A stretch of DNA of 64,000 nucleotides. Origin: Tupaia tana. Taxonomy: Eukaryota > Chordata > Mammalia > Scandentia > Tupaiidae. Below the pieces are notes generated by a model. The model was given only the letters and a program-made list of their open reading frames with translations, was not told the DNA's origin and did not search any database. Shown piece by piece: positions 8,874 to 20,040 of the stretch. A program made the translations under genes and the position numbers. The stretch covers positions 44,684,568-44,748,567 of the forward strand of contig JAKSZU010000020.1 of the NCBI GenBank assembly GCA_026018925.1, given 5' to 3'. Positions within the stretch are counted from its first letter, which is position 1. Every line of letters starts with the position of its first letter.

Positions 8874-11800
8874 TTAGTAAATCAGTTTTTGGTCATAGAG
8901 TGCAGATACTTGGTATATATTAAGTGGGGACATACAGTGTCTCTCCTTCATAGCCTGGCTTGCTTCACTCAGCAGTAAATCTTCCATATTCTTCCACTTT
9001 CTGTCAAAAGCCAGGGTTTTGTTGGTTTTTATGGCTGAAGAGTATTCCATAGAGTATATGTGCCACAGTTTTTCAATCCATTCAGCCGTACGGGGACATT
9101 TGGGTTGGTTCCATGTCTTAGCAATCATGAATAGTGCTGCAATAAACATCGATGTGCAAGCACTTTTCCAATGAAGAATTCTTCTGTCCTTTGGGTAGAT
9201 ACTGAGGAGTGGGATTGCTGGATCAAATGTTAGATCTATTTCTAGATTTTTGAGGAATCTCCAAATTGTTCTCCACAGTGGCTGGACCAATTTACATTGC
9301 CACCAGCAGTGTAAAAGAGTTCCCCTTTCACCACACCCCACCAACACTTATCATTTATGGTTTTATTAATCTTAGACATTCTGACTGGGGTTAGGTGGTA
9401 CCTCATTGTTGTTTTGATCTGCATTTCCCTTACGATGAGGGATGTTGAATATTTTTTCATATGCCTTTTGGCTATTCATATGTCATCTTTAGAGAGTGTT
9501 TTATTTCAACTCCTTCTCCCATCTTTTGATAGGGTTGATCATCTTTTTTCCAAACAGCTTCTTTAGTTCCTTATGTATTCTGGTTATCAGTCCCTTATCT
9601 CATGCAAAATTTACAAAAATATTTTCCCATTCTGAGGGGTGTCAATTCACACTAATTACTGTGTCTTTTGCCATGCAGAAACTTCTTAGTCTGATGTAAT
9701 CCCACTTGTCTATTTTGGGGATGATTGGCTGTGCTTTGAGGGTCTTATTTAAGAAGTCTTTCCCTACACCCATGTCTCCCAGAGTTTCCCCAGTGATTTC
9801 CAGGAGCAGTTTTATAGTTTGAGGTCTTAGATTTAGATCCTTGATCCACCTTGACTTGATTTTTGTCAAAGGTGGAGAGGTAGGGGTTCAGATTCATCTT
9901 TCTGCAAGTGGAAATTGAGTTTTTCCAGCAGCATTTCCTGAAGAGATTTGCCTTTTCCCGCTGAATTGACTGGTACCCCTTGTCAAAAATCAGTTGGCTA
10001 TATATTTGGGGATTTATTTCTGAGGACTCTATTCTGTTCCATTGGTCCATGTGTCTGTTTCTGTGCCAGTACCAAGCCGTTTTGATTACCACAGATTTGT
10101 AGTATATTTTTGGATCAGAGAGTGAGATGCCACCCACTCCACTCTTCGTGTGTAGAATTGCTTTGGCAATACGGGTTTTTTTATGATTCCAGATGAGTTT
10201 TATGATTGTCTTTTCTAGATCTGTGAAGAATGCATCTGGTATTTTTTTTTTTTTTTTTTGAGAGAGGTTTTTGCCATAGGGCGCGTGTACTCACCAGACA
10301 GACAGACAGACAGAGAGACAGAAAGCAAGAAATCACCCCCTGGGGGGTATGGCCACACTGAAATCCCTTCTCCTCCATTCTCCTCTGGGGATCTTGGGCA
10401 CTCACGGAAATGCGCCCAGCGTGAGTTTTAAGCCACCGGGTCTGGGACTCGAACCGCGGTTGACTACATGGGAGTCCAGTGATATAGCCATTACGCTAAC
10501 TGCTGGTCTGTGTCTGGTATTTTGATTGCAATTGCATTAAATATGTAGATTAATTTGGGTGGAATTGCCATTTTGATTATATTAACTCTTCCAATCCATG
10601 AACATGAGACGTCTTTCTGCTTTTTTTGCCATTTTCAATTTCTTTTTTTTAGCTTCTCATAGTTTTCCTTGTGGAGGTCTTTAACTTCTTTGGTTAGATA
10701 TATTCCTAAATATCATATACTTTTGGTGACTATGGTATATGGAATAACTTTTTTCAGTTCTATCTCAGTCTGCCTGTTATTTGTATATAGAAATGCTATC
10801 GATTTCTGTATATTAATTTTATATCCTGCAATTTTACTGTAATCATGTATTACTTCCAGTAATTTTTCCATGGAGACCATTGGGTCTTCTATGTGTGCAA
10901 TCATGTCATCTGCAAATAGAGAGAGTTTCATCTCGTCTTTTTCTATTGGAATGTCGTTTATTTTTTCCTATTTTCTGATTTCATTGGCGAGGACTTCCAG
11001 TATTATATTAAAAAGGAGTGGAGAAAGTGAGCATCCTTGTCTTGTTTCTGTGTTTAGTGGGAAAGCTTTCAGCTTTTCTCCATTGAGGATGATGTTCACT
11101 ATGGGTTTTTCATAGATAGCTTATATTGTGTTGAGAAATGGCCCTTCTATGCTGATTTTGCTGAGAGTCTTGATCATGAAGGAATGTTCTATCTTATCAA
11201 ATGCTTTTTCTGCATCAATTCATATGACCATGTGTTTTTTATCTTTATTCTTGTTAATATAATGCATTACATTTATGGTTTTGCGTATGTTGAACCGACT
11301 TTGCATTCCTGGAATAAAGCCTACCTGATCATGGTGTATGATCTTTTTTATAAGTTGTTGAATACGATTTTCTAGTATCTTGTTAAGAATCTTTGCGTCT
11401 ATGTTCATCAGAGATATTGGTCTATAGTTTTCCTTCCTTGTCCTGTCCTAACCTGTTTTAAGGATAAGGGTGATAGAGGCTTCATAGAATGAATTTGGGA
11501 GAGATTCATCCTTTTGGATCTTTAGAAATAACTTGAGCAGAATGGCAGTTAGCTCTTCTTTGAAAGTTTTGTAGAATTCAGAGGTAAATCCATCAGGGCC
11601 AGGGCTTTTCTTTGTTGGGAGGTTATTTATTACTGATTCAATTTCCTGGCTTGTTATGGGCCTATTCACACTTTCTGTATCCTCCTGGCTCATACTTGGT
11701 AGATTATATTTGTCCAGGAATTTGTCTATCTCATCCAGATTGTCTTGTTTCTCAGCATATAGATATTCAAAGTATCCTCTAATGATGTTTTGAATTTCTT

Positions 11801-13058
11801 CTATGTCTGCTGTTATGTTACCAGTTTCATTGCAGATTTGATTCACCTGGTTCCTTTCTCTATTATTCTTAGTAAGTCTTGCTAGTGGTGTATCAATTTT
11901 GTTTTTCCTTTCAAAGAACCAGCTTTTACTTTAATTTATTTTCTGTTTAGTACGTTTATTTTCTATTTCATTTATTTCTGCTCATATTTTTATTATTTCC
12001 TTTCTCCTGGAGTTTTTTGAATTTTTTTTTTTTTTTTTTTTTTTGCTGTTGCTTTTCCCATTCTCTGAGGCATGATATTAGGTGATCCATTAGCCTTCTT
12101 TCCGTTTTCCTCTTATGTGCACTAATTGTTATGAACTTCCCTTGTATGACTGCTTTAGCAGTGTCCCAAAGATTGTGGAAACCCATGTCCTCATTGTCAT
12201 TGACTTCCATGAAACTTTTGATTTCAGTCTTTATTACTTCAGTAGTAATGGAGTCATTCAGGAGTAGGTTATTTAGTTTCCACGTATTTGGGTATTTTTG
12301 AGGATTATTCTTGAAATTAAAATCAAATTTAATTCCATCATGGTCAGTGAAGATGCTGGATATAGTTTCTATGCCTCTGAATCTGTAGAGGCTTGCTTTG
12401 TGCTCTATGATATGGACAATCTTCAAAAAGGTTCCATGTCGGAGTGAGAAAAAAGTGTATTTTGTGGTTTTTGGATGGAAAGTTCTATAGATGTCTGTTA
12501 AATCCATTTGATTTATGGTATTGTTTAGATCCTTGATCTCTTTACCGATTTTTTGCCTAGATGATCTGTCCAGAGGGGCTAGTGTAGTATTGAGGTCGCC
12601 AACAATTATTGTGTTGCAGTCTATCTCCCCTTTTAGATCTAACAGTCTTTCCTTCACATATTTGGGTGCTCCTGTGTTGGGGCATAGATATTTATAAGCG
12701 TTATATCTTCTCGATCTATAGAGCCTTTTATTATGAAATAGTGCCCATCTTTGTCTCTTCAAACAGTTTTTGTTTTACATCCTATTTTGTCAGAGATTAG
12801 TATTGCACCTCCAGTTCTTTTTTGGTTCCCAGTTCTTTTTTGGTTCCCATTTGCATGAAAAACCTTTTTCCAACCTTTCACTTTCAGTCTATGTATGTCT
12901 TTCTCTGTGAGGTGGATTTCCTGTAGGCAACAGATAGAGGGTTTCTGTTGTTTTATCCATTCAGCCAGTCTGTTTCTCTTGATTGGAGAATTTAATCCAT
13001 TAAAGTTCAATGTTATTATCGATGTTACAGAATCTGTACTGATGTTTAAGTTGGCCAT
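8874..13058 (-). pseudogene. L1 ORF2 (endonuclease / reverse transcriptase), broken
   Basis: ORF2 starts at 13058, 44 bp after the ORF1 stop. Endonuclease blocks: LNFNGLNSPIKRNRLAEWIK, SICCLQEIHLTEKDIHRLKV (13058-12759) and DLNTTLAPLDRSSRQKIGKE (12762-11968). Reverse transcriptase blocks: [20 protein letters not shown] (11846-11448) and LFADDMIAHIEDP (10931-10713). The C-terminal region, including [20 protein letters not shown], ends at 8874. An 18-bp tandem duplication at 12813-12848 repeats NQKRTG. Several stops plus a SINE insertion disrupt it. Confidence 0.88.
10246..10510 (-). mobile_element. SINE type A inserted in L1 ORF2
   Basis: TCTGGTATTTT at 10235-10245 is repeated at 10513-10523 as the target duplication. 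The minus-strand body contains GGGATCTTGGGCACTCACGG and the intact B-box form GACTCGAACCGCGGTTGACT. It is younger than the L1 it interrupts. Confidence 0.92.
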
Positions 13059-13102
13059 TGTCTTAATTGACTTTTATTTCTTTGTTTCTGGCTGTTAAAT
13101 CT

Positions 13103-14066
13103 TTAGTTTTCCTGGAACAGTGCTTTCTTCAGGGTTTCTTGAAGAGCTGGTCTGGTGTTGGCAAATTCTTTCAGGTTATGTTTGAGAAGATTTCAATCTT
13201 TTTTTCCCATATGAAGGATAATCTTGCAGGATATAATAATATTGGTTGAAATTGTTTCTCTCTTAAAACTTTCAATACGTCTTCTCATTCTTTCATTGCT
13301 TGCATTGTTTCCATTGAAAGGTCCAGTTTTAACCTGAGGGGATATCCTTTGTACATCACTTCTCTTTTCTCTCTTGCCAGTTTTAGTATCATGTCTTTAT
13401 CTGTGGTCTTGGACAGTCTGGGTAGGATGTGCCTTGGGGAAAATCTTCTGTGATTGAATCTATTTGGGATCCTTTGTATTTCTTGGGTCTGGATGGTTGA
13501 GTGCCTCTCTAGACTTGGGAAACTTTCTTCCAGGATTTTACGGAATAGATTTTCCATGCCGTTATTAGTTTCTTCACCTTCTGGGATGCCAATTATTCTG
13601 ATGTTTGTGCATCTAATGGAGTCTAGTATTTCTTGTATATTATTGTTGTGTTTTCTTGTTATTTTCTCAATCTTTTTCGTGTTTTTTTTTCCCCTAGGTC
13701 AGATATTTTATCTTCTACATCAGAGATTCGGTCTTCAGCATGGTCTAATCGACTTAATATTTTCAAGAGAGTTTTCGATTTCCTGTATTACAGACTTTAT
13801 CTCTAATAGTTCCATCTGATTCTTTCTCAGAGTGTCCATTTCTTCTTTCATGTCCTGGAAGGAATTTCTAATCTCCTGTAGTTTCTTGTCTCTTTTCTGT
13901 TCCAACTCATAGAATTTGGTAACCATGAATGTTCGAAATTTTTTGTCTGACATTTTGGTAACATCTTCCATATTTACAAGAGATGGAGGGGAGTTACCAT
14001 TATCCTTTGTGGAGATATATTTCCTTGTTTATTCAGACCTGAGGCTCTTCTTTTACTTCTAGCCAT
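13103..14066 (-). pseudogene. L1 ORF1 (RNA-binding chaperone protein), broken
   Basis: L1 ORF1p is a trimeric coiled-coil RNA-binding protein with a central RRM and a C-terminal domain. The start is at 14066 by comparison with other copies. Visible blocks on the minus strand are MEDVTKMSDKKFRTFMVTKF with the coiled coil at 13971-13735, and ENLFRKILEESFPSLERHST into LKLAREKREVMYKGYPLRL at 13557-13285. The stop is at 13105-13103. Frame changes around 13735-13560 and 13285 break it. Confidence 0.85.
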
Positions 14067-14688
14067 TGGAAAATGTATTCACTTTGAATACCTCTTACGG
14101 AAAAGTTTCTCCGACTAGGAGTGAGTTTCCCTTTTGCTGCAAATTAATGTTTGCCGAAGTCTCTCTTCTGTTGTTTTTACCAATATGGTCTCAAGAGGGG
14201 TACTCTACTAAGGTGTCTGAAAAGCAATATCTCCTTTTTTCTCAGGAGGATCAGTACAAGGGAGGATCCAAGAGAAAGTTACATTACTGGGGGATGTCAG
14301 ATATCTGATTATAGAACTGTCTAGTCCCTCTGTCAGGGTGGAAGATGAAGAAGAGAAGATAATAGGTGAAAAAACAACAACACAACACAGAGAAATAAAG
14401 AAAAAGATTTCTCCAAAGCGTGCAGCTGCGTCTCTCATCTGCTGCTGGGGAAAGGACAGGCTGTGGGAGGAGGAACACCAGGAAATTAACAAGAGAATGA
14501 AGAGGAACACAAAAATCAAAAGCAGATAATACTAGTTACCTACCTAGGGGGGCGGGGGCTTCGACTGTGGGTCTGAAGGTGCAGCTAGGGGGCAGCGATG
14601 TCCCTGCCTTAGTGTCCCTGGCTCACCAAAGGCCTGCAGATACATCTGTTGCCTGCTGCTGGGTTAAGGACCGAGCAGAAAATGTTTT

Positions 14689-16329
14689 AATAGAGAAAGA
14701 ACAGCTGAGTTGACTGCTGTTGCTAGATCAGGTGAATTGATGACGGAATTGTCCACTGGAATAGGAAGCATGTCGCTGTTATCAAGAGCAGTATCTGAGG
14801 TACGTGTGGTAAGATAAACTAAAAACAATGTTGAAAATAAAGCCCTCTCTCAATAGAATAAAAAATATTCATATACACATACATACAAACATATATAAAG
14901 AATACTGTCTAAAATATATAAACCACTGCTCAAATTCAATAAGACAACCAAATAAAAAAGAAATAGGCAAAGAATATGATAACGTCTTAGAAAAATTGTA
15001 ATGGTCAGTCTCACTCTTAGGGAAATGCCAATTAACAAGGCACTTCATTTTGCTCTGTAGATTATAAAATGTTTAAAATTTAATAAATATGCAAGGATAT
15101 GCTTATATTGTTGACGAGTATGTAAAACCTTTTTGAAGGATAATTTAGTGCTACATATCAAAATAAAATTTCTATACCTGTTTTCTATTCATTTTACTTC
15201 TAAGACCACTTTCCTTTGAAAGAGGTGTGCAAAGTTATATTTTATTCCACTGAATTGACGCATTAATTAAAAGATGCATCTTCATTTCAGAAATATTAAA
15301 ATGTGAAAATAACTAGATTCTAGGATTGACTAAATTCAGTGTTTTAAATATATTAGTAAAAGCATAATTTTAAAAGTTATAACTAATTTACTGCACTGAA
15401 CTTTAAGCTTTTACTGGAAAACCAAGGTAGATTTAAATGCCCTTACATAAAAACATGGCCATTATTGTTAAGTGAAAAAATGAATTTGTAGAAGAATATT
15501 TTTAATATGATTCTATTATACTTCAGAGCAAAATTTTATATATGCATTTATTTAATGCCTCATTTTAAAAGTGGTGGTAGAGTAAACAACAAACTATGGT
15601 AATCTCTTGCGAATGAGTTTGGCATGGAAGTGAAAGATGTTTTTTTCCTTTTACTGTACACAAATGTGCATTTTTCTATTTTTTAAACAAAGATAACATT
15701 ATATTTGCAAAAAGACCCCACTTTTCTTTATATTTAGTCAAACAACCTGATCTGGGAGAAGTTTATTACTTGGGAATGAGATAGTAAAAATATGACATTT
15801 ACTTTAGCATTTGGGGATAAAATTATATATTTCATATTCAACAGCAGGACTGATCAAACTGTTTTATTTCCTAATCTGGACCTGAGTGAATTAAAAAAGT
15901 TATTATCTAGCACTCAAGGAATTATAAGAGTAAGAACTAGGTGATACATGATGCTGTGGTGATGAAGTGGAAAAACAGGGATATCTTTTTAAGGCAGAGT
16001 TGTAGAACTTTGAGAATGCATGGACATTTTGTCTAGAATTAATATCGTCTAGTTGCCATCCTTAAATTCAGGTAACAGAATCCATCAGATATGGGATATA
16101 GGATTCTTTTAAGGACTTCTGTCCATGGGATGTAGGATAGTACCTACCAAAGGCAGCTGCAGGAAGTACTTACTGAAGGCAGCTGCAGTCATCTGTTTGG
16201 CTTGTTCTTGGGTCCACTCCCTGTGATCCTGGCTGTCTAGGAAGGCTGTGGGGAAGATTGCACTGTGAGATCCTGTTGAGAGTGCTCTCTCTCTAAAGAA
16301 AGTGTTCATTGAATACTGTATTTCTTCTT
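14689..16329. other. AT-rich intergenic stretch without recognisable features
   Basis: No open frame of note, no SINE or L1 hallmark seen between the end of the L1 and the SINE cluster at 16.3 kb. A region around 16110-16310 is less AT-rich with two AGGCAGCTGCAG-type repeats (16142 and 16177), which look like a short local duplication. Confidence 0.4.
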
Positions 16330-16587
16330 CCTTTTTTTTTTGAGAGGTTTTCGCTATAGGGCACGCGCACTCGACAGACAGAGAGAGACAGAGAGACAGA
16401 GAGCAGGAAATCACCCCCCAGGGGGGATGGCCACGCCGCAATCCCTTCTCCTCCATTCTCCTCTTGGGATCTTGGGCACGCACGCACATGCGCCCGGCGT
16501 GAGTTTAAGGCACTGGGTCCAGGACGTGAACCGCGGTCGACTACGTGGGAGTCCAGCGACATAGCCATTACGCTAACTGCTGGTCCC
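16330..16587 (-). mobile_element. SINE type A, B-box variant 2 (GACGTGAACC)
   Basis: Minus-strand, nearly intact: T-run, GAGAGGTTTTCGCTATAGGG, ATGGCCACGCCGCAATCCCT, GCACGCACGCACATGCGCCC, and GGACGTGAACCGCGGTCGAC in the tRNA head. The high CpG content suggests a young copy. The flank CTTCCTTTTTT recurs after it. Confidence 0.92.
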
Positions 16588-16589
16588 CT

Positions 16590-16846
16590 TCCTTTTTTTT
16601 TTTTGAGAGTTTTTTATGCTATAGGACGCGTGCGCTCGCCAGACAGAGAAAGAGAGACAGAAAGTGAGAAATCACCCCCCTGGGGGATGGCCATGCTGCA
16701 ATCCCTTCTCCTCCATTCTCCTCTCGGGATCTTGGGCATGCACACACACGTGCCCGGTGTGTCTTAAGCCACCGGGTCCGGGACGTGAACCGCGGTCGAC
16801 TACATGGGAGTCCAGCGACATAGCCATTATGCTAACTGCTGGTCCC
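16590..16846 (-). mobile_element. SINE type A, stacked second copy
   Basis: Directly follows the previous SINE after CCTTCCTTTTTTTT and ends before CCTTCCTTCTTTTT. It also has the GACGTGAACCGCGGTCGACT head variant. Three copies of the CCTTCC-T flank imply repeated insertion at one target. Confidence 0.9.
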
Positions 16847-16854
16847 TTCCTTCT

Positions 16855-17098
16855 TTTTAACTTTGCCAGAGGGCAAGTGTGCTTGCTGGAGAGACAGAGG
16901 ATGGGGGTGCAGGTGTGTGCAGAGGGCACTCCCCATAGGGTATGGTCAAGCCACAATCCTTTTTTCTCCATCTTTCCCTCCTTTCTGAACTTTGGGTATA
17001 CCTGCACACTTACCCAGTCTGTTTCTCAAGCCACTGGTCAGGGACTACAACCACACAGTTGGCCATGTGGGATCTACCTCCTTAACTAACATACACCA
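16855..17098 (-). mobile_element. SINE type C (older), base of the stack
   Basis: Diverged minus-strand copy: AACTTTGCCAGAGGGCAAGT, GAACTTTGGGTATACCTGCA, CACTGGTCAGGGACTACAAC and ACACCAGCTGGCTC. It probably offered the T-rich target used by the two type-A insertions beside it. Confidence 0.75.
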
Positions 17099-17153
17099 GC
17101 TGGCTCAATTCTCTGCTTCAATAAATGAAATTTTAAAAAACTTTAAAAAATAT

Positions 17154-17338
17154 GGGGACCAGCAGGTGGCGTGGTGGTTAAGGTGCTGGACACTCCCACA
17201 TGACTGATCATGGTTTGAATCCTGGACCTGGTAGCTTGCTTTCTCACTTTCTCTCTCTTTCTCTATGTGTAGCTCTCTCTGATCAAATTAAAAAATAAAT
17301 GAATAAATAAAATTAAGTAAATAATTCTTTAAAAAAAG
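17154..17338 (+). mobile_element. SINE type B
   Basis: Complete: GGGACCAGCAGGTGGCGTGG head, GGTTTGAATCCTGGACCTGG B box, TTGCTTTCTCACTTTCTCTC, GATCAAATTAAAAAATAAAT and AATTCTTTAAAAAAAG tail. Confidence 0.88.
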
Positions 17339-17517
17339 TAACCAACTAACTGTAAAAAAACATTTTCCAGACAACTGAATTATGAATATGAAATGGTTTA
17401 TCACATGATGTTGAAGAATAATTGTTAATTTTGTTTGGTATAATAATGATATCATATTATGTTAGAAAACATTAAACATACTTCTAGAAATACATGCTCA
17501 AGAATTTTTTACAAGAA

Positions 17518-17683
17518 TTTTTAATTTAATTTTTATTTATTCATTCATTTATTTTAATTTGAGCAGAGAGACACACAGAGAGAGGGAAAGTGAGAAAGCA
17601 AGCCAGCAGGTCCAGGACTTGAACTATGGTTGGCCATGTGTGAGTGTCCAGTGCCTTAATCACCACTCCACCTGCTGACCCCA
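17518..17683 (-). mobile_element. SINE type B
   Basis: Minus-strand copy: TTATTCATTCATTTATTTTA tail side, AGAAAGCAAGCCAGCAGGTC, GGACTTGAACTATGGTTGGC, ending CACCTGCTGACCCC. Confidence 0.85.
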
Positions 17684-18479
17684 TGACCAAGTATTTAGGG
17701 ATGAAACATCATCTATGATTTATCTATGATTTACTTTAAGATACAAATGAAGCCAATATGGCAAAGTGGAAAAATGTTAAATCAAGGTGATGCATACATG
17801 GTCGTTATTTATACTCTGTTCTCTATTCTTACATACATTAATATTTTCATGATAAAAGCTTTAAATAAAAGTTTAACAAAATATAGGTAATTTTAAATTT
17901 GTAAGGCAAAATAGTTACAGATGGTTGCTCACTGGATATACAAAATTAAATTTGTGCTCACGAAGCCTACTTTAATCATTTCGCTACAGGGAGACTCAAT
18001 TTATCTAGAACACAAAGCGATTAGATTAGTTGATCATTTTGTCCTTTCCTATTGTAAAGAGTCATAGGTATACAGGTGAAACTATAACTCAAATCAGAGA
18101 ATTGACTGTAGTCTTGCTGGCCTACAGGGGGAGCCTCTCCAGCCGAATAGAGCCTTTTGATAAGGTGGGCTCTGTCACAACCTTTCGAGAGAAGGAAATA
18201 CAGATCTTTATGTGAATTCCACATCTCTAAATGTCAAGTGAAAATGTAAAGAAAAAGAACAAGGTGGGAATGACACAGGAGGGACCACCAAACTCTGTGC
18301 TCCAAGTTTGCTGTTTTTGCGCGGTCCACCCGCTGCAGTCAGAGAGGACATCAGCACGGACACCGTGAGCACTGGAAGGCTAGATCGAAACAGACAAATA
18401 TCACAACACCAGCAATGATTCTGGGGAGTGAATTCTGTTCAAAAGATAACTCGGTTTATCATCTTTGTTGGCACGCGTC
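17684..18479. other. CCDC39 5' flank, no repeat or gene recognised
   Basis: Unique-looking sequence grading from AT-rich to mixed composition. GCGCGG and ACGG sites begin near 18317. It may contain distal promoter elements, but I see no diagnostic motif. Confidence 0.4.
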
Positions 18480-18705
18480 GTCCCAGGTATCGGACAGCCG
18501 GGTGGTGCAGGTAGCCTGTATTCAGGTGCTCTTTAGCCGGCTCCAGGGGCTACAGGTTTGCAACCCCTCCTGAACGCCGGGGGAGCGAGCCGGACCGCCT
18601 TTCGATGTAAGCTTTTGCTTCTTCCTAGCAATCTCCAGACATCATCCGTAAACTGCTTGTTTCTTTCGGAGCTCCAGAACGAAGTTCCACCGCCTTGAGG
18701 CCGGG

Positions 18706-18733
18706 AGTTCTCGCCCGGAAGTTCTCGCCCGGA
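18706..18733. promoter_or_regulatory. 14-bp tandem repeat with two ETS-like CCGGAAG sites
   Basis: AGTTCTCGCCCGGA occurs twice in succession (18706-18719 and 18720-18733). Each copy runs into an AGT or AGTT, creating CCGGAAGT-type ETS/GABP sites common in CpG-island promoters. The first copy reads CCGGAAGTT and the second CCGGAAGTC. Confidence 0.5.
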
Positions 18734-18787
18734 AGTCCCGCCTTCGGGTCGGAGCGCTTCCTGTTTGGCCTGCAAGGGTGCTGAGCG

Positions 18788-18810
18788 GTTGCCAGGGCTC
18801 CGGCGGCAAC
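18788..18810 (+). promoter_or_regulatory. Candidate RFX X-box-like site
   Basis: GTTGCC at 18788-18793 and GGCAAC at 18805-18810 are inverted half-sites of the RFX X-box. The spacing is 11 bp rather than the usual 0-3 bp, so this is either two half-sites or a weak or chance match. RFX2, RFX3 and FOXJ1 control motile-cilium genes, which makes the position meaningful. Confidence 0.4.
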
Positions 18811-18921
18811 TTCCGCGACGCCTTGCAGGTCCTGCGGGTGGAGGTGGGTGCCGCACACCCGCGGTGCGATAAGGCGGGTCTCCCCTCTGCACCTTGTCGG
18901 GTACCTTGTCTGTGTGCGGTC

Positions 18922-19011
18922 ATGAGTAGCGACTTCCTGGCGGAGCTGCACTGGGAGGATGGATTCGCGGTCCCAGTGGCGAACGAGGAGAACAAGAAAC
19001 TGGAAAACCAG
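18922..19011 (+). CDS. CCDC39: CCDC39 exon 1 (residues 1-30)
   Basis: The ATG at 18922 opens 30 codons ending LENQ, followed by a GTGAGG donor at 19012. The context is TCATGA, which is not a strong Kozak match, but the residues [16 protein letters not shown] match the known start of mammalian CCDC39 almost exactly, which fixes the start. The segment is acidic and precedes the first coiled coil. It lies just inside a GC-rich promoter region. Open frames on the opposite strand here (about 18533-19151) run through GC-rich DNA and show no recognisable domain, so I treat them as shadows. Confidence 0.96.
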
Positions 19012-19927
19012 GTGAGGATCAGGGGAAGAAGGGGTTGGAGGGAGCGGGCAAGGTGTGTAGGGGCGTTTTTGGTTGGCAGCGCTCCCCCCGCCCTTTCTCT
19101 CCCTTCTGTTAAACGCTCTTCCACCTCACCGGCTCTTTGCTTCTCACCCAACCTGCCCTTTTCGGTAATTGTAAAGCGTTTAAAAATACATACTAAAGAC
19201 CGTAATTGATATCCAGGGTTATAAAACCCGAATCGTTACTCCCTTCCTCTGTCCCACTCACTTCTATTTTTCTAGGCAGGAGAGGAAAGCCTGATATTAC
19301 GGCGCCCATTTTTTTCTACCTGGCAGTGAAAGCTCTGGAAAATTGTTGAGATTGGCGTAGCAGCAGGTTTTTACGCATGTTTGTGAACAAAAATGTTCTG
19401 GTTGCTATTTCTTCGTGAATTTTTCTTTATGAGGTTTAAAGTTGAAAGTGATTTGAACTGTGTTCAAGAGGAACAATTTAGTTAGAATGTAAAATGTGCA
19501 GTTTACAGTTTTCCAAAGTAAGGATTATGGTGTCATAGATAGACATAAACTAGTTTACGTTGGAAGGACGAATTTACACTAGCTACAAATTCTTAGCAGT
19601 GGTTTAAAAATTCGCAACTGGCTGTGCAAACTTGATAACACCGTCAGCAATCAGTCTTCAAGTTCCACCACGTGGTAAGTTATGTGGATCTGAGTCCCAG
19701 AAGAACAGATGTTGCTTACTCAAGTTTATAAAATAGAACAGAAAGTTTCTTCTCTGAAAAATGAAAATCCTTTGACTCTTTCTTTTGCCAAGAATGGAAA
19801 TGCTTTTCAAGATATTCTGACCTATTTACTCATGTCTATTTTAAAAGGCTGTATTTTTTTTCCCCCAAAGAGGGCACCTTTTAGAAATAGGAGAGATCTG
19901 ACAGTGAGTACTAGGAATATTAAGTAC

Positions 19928-20040
19928 CCAGCCCTGAGTTCAAATCCTATTCAGCAGTACTTATCCGGTTTCTTCTGTAAAATGGAGAGAAGTAATTACC
20001 TGACAGGGTTGTTCTAAGGTTCTAAAAACATAATGTAGGT
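19928..20040 (+). mobile_element. MIR-like ancient SINE core
   Basis: CTGAGTTCAAATCCTATTCA, TTCTTCTGTAAAATGGAGAG and TACCTGACAGGGTTGTTCTA follow the order of the MIR tRNA-like B box and core. Located in intron 1. Confidence 0.75.

Larger units (their letters stand above)
8623..14676 (-). mobile_element. Near full-length L1, minus strand, with 12-bp target duplication
   Basis: AGAAAATGTTTT occurs at 8611-8622 and 14677-14688 and brackets the element. From its 5' end (right): a GC-rich 5' UTR with one promoter unit (about 14676-14530), ORF1 (14066-13103), ORF2 (13058-8874) and a 3' UTR ending in an AT-rich tail at 8623. A type-A SINE (10246-10510) was inserted later. The reverse transcriptase motif FADD is intact ([15 protein letters not shown]), but stops and frameshifts split both frames, so it cannot be active. 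Confidence 0.92.
18480..18921 (+). promoter_or_regulatory. CCDC39: CCDC39 promoter and 5' UTR, GC-rich region
   Basis: Between about 18480 and 19110 the sequence becomes GC- and CpG-rich, in contrast with AT-rich flanks. I see no TATA box. The region holds two ETS-type CCGGAAG sites in a 14-bp tandem repeat (18706-18733) and an X-box-like RFX motif (18788-18810) about 110-130 bp upstream of the ATG. Housekeeping-style CpG promoters with RFX sites are usual for motile-cilium genes. The exact transcription start cannot be read from sequence. Confidence 0.75.

Noticed and set aside
8681-8923. Small secreted-protein-like frame rich in Ser/Pro
   Set aside because: Lies in the antisense of the L1 3' UTR, and similar frames recur at 33 kb, 42.3 kb and 50.6 kb in other L1 copies.
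16500-16580. Colugo, armadillo, afrotherian or equine origin suggested by tRNA-derived SINEs
   Set aside because: The SINE heads and bodies I recall for these groups differ from type A; no order could be assigned from memory.
18533-19151. Long antisense open frames over the CCDC39 promoter (up to 169 codons)
   Set aside because: They overlap each other in different frames, follow GC-rich composition, lack recognisable domains and would read across CCDC39 exon 1. Most likely chance frames in a CpG island.
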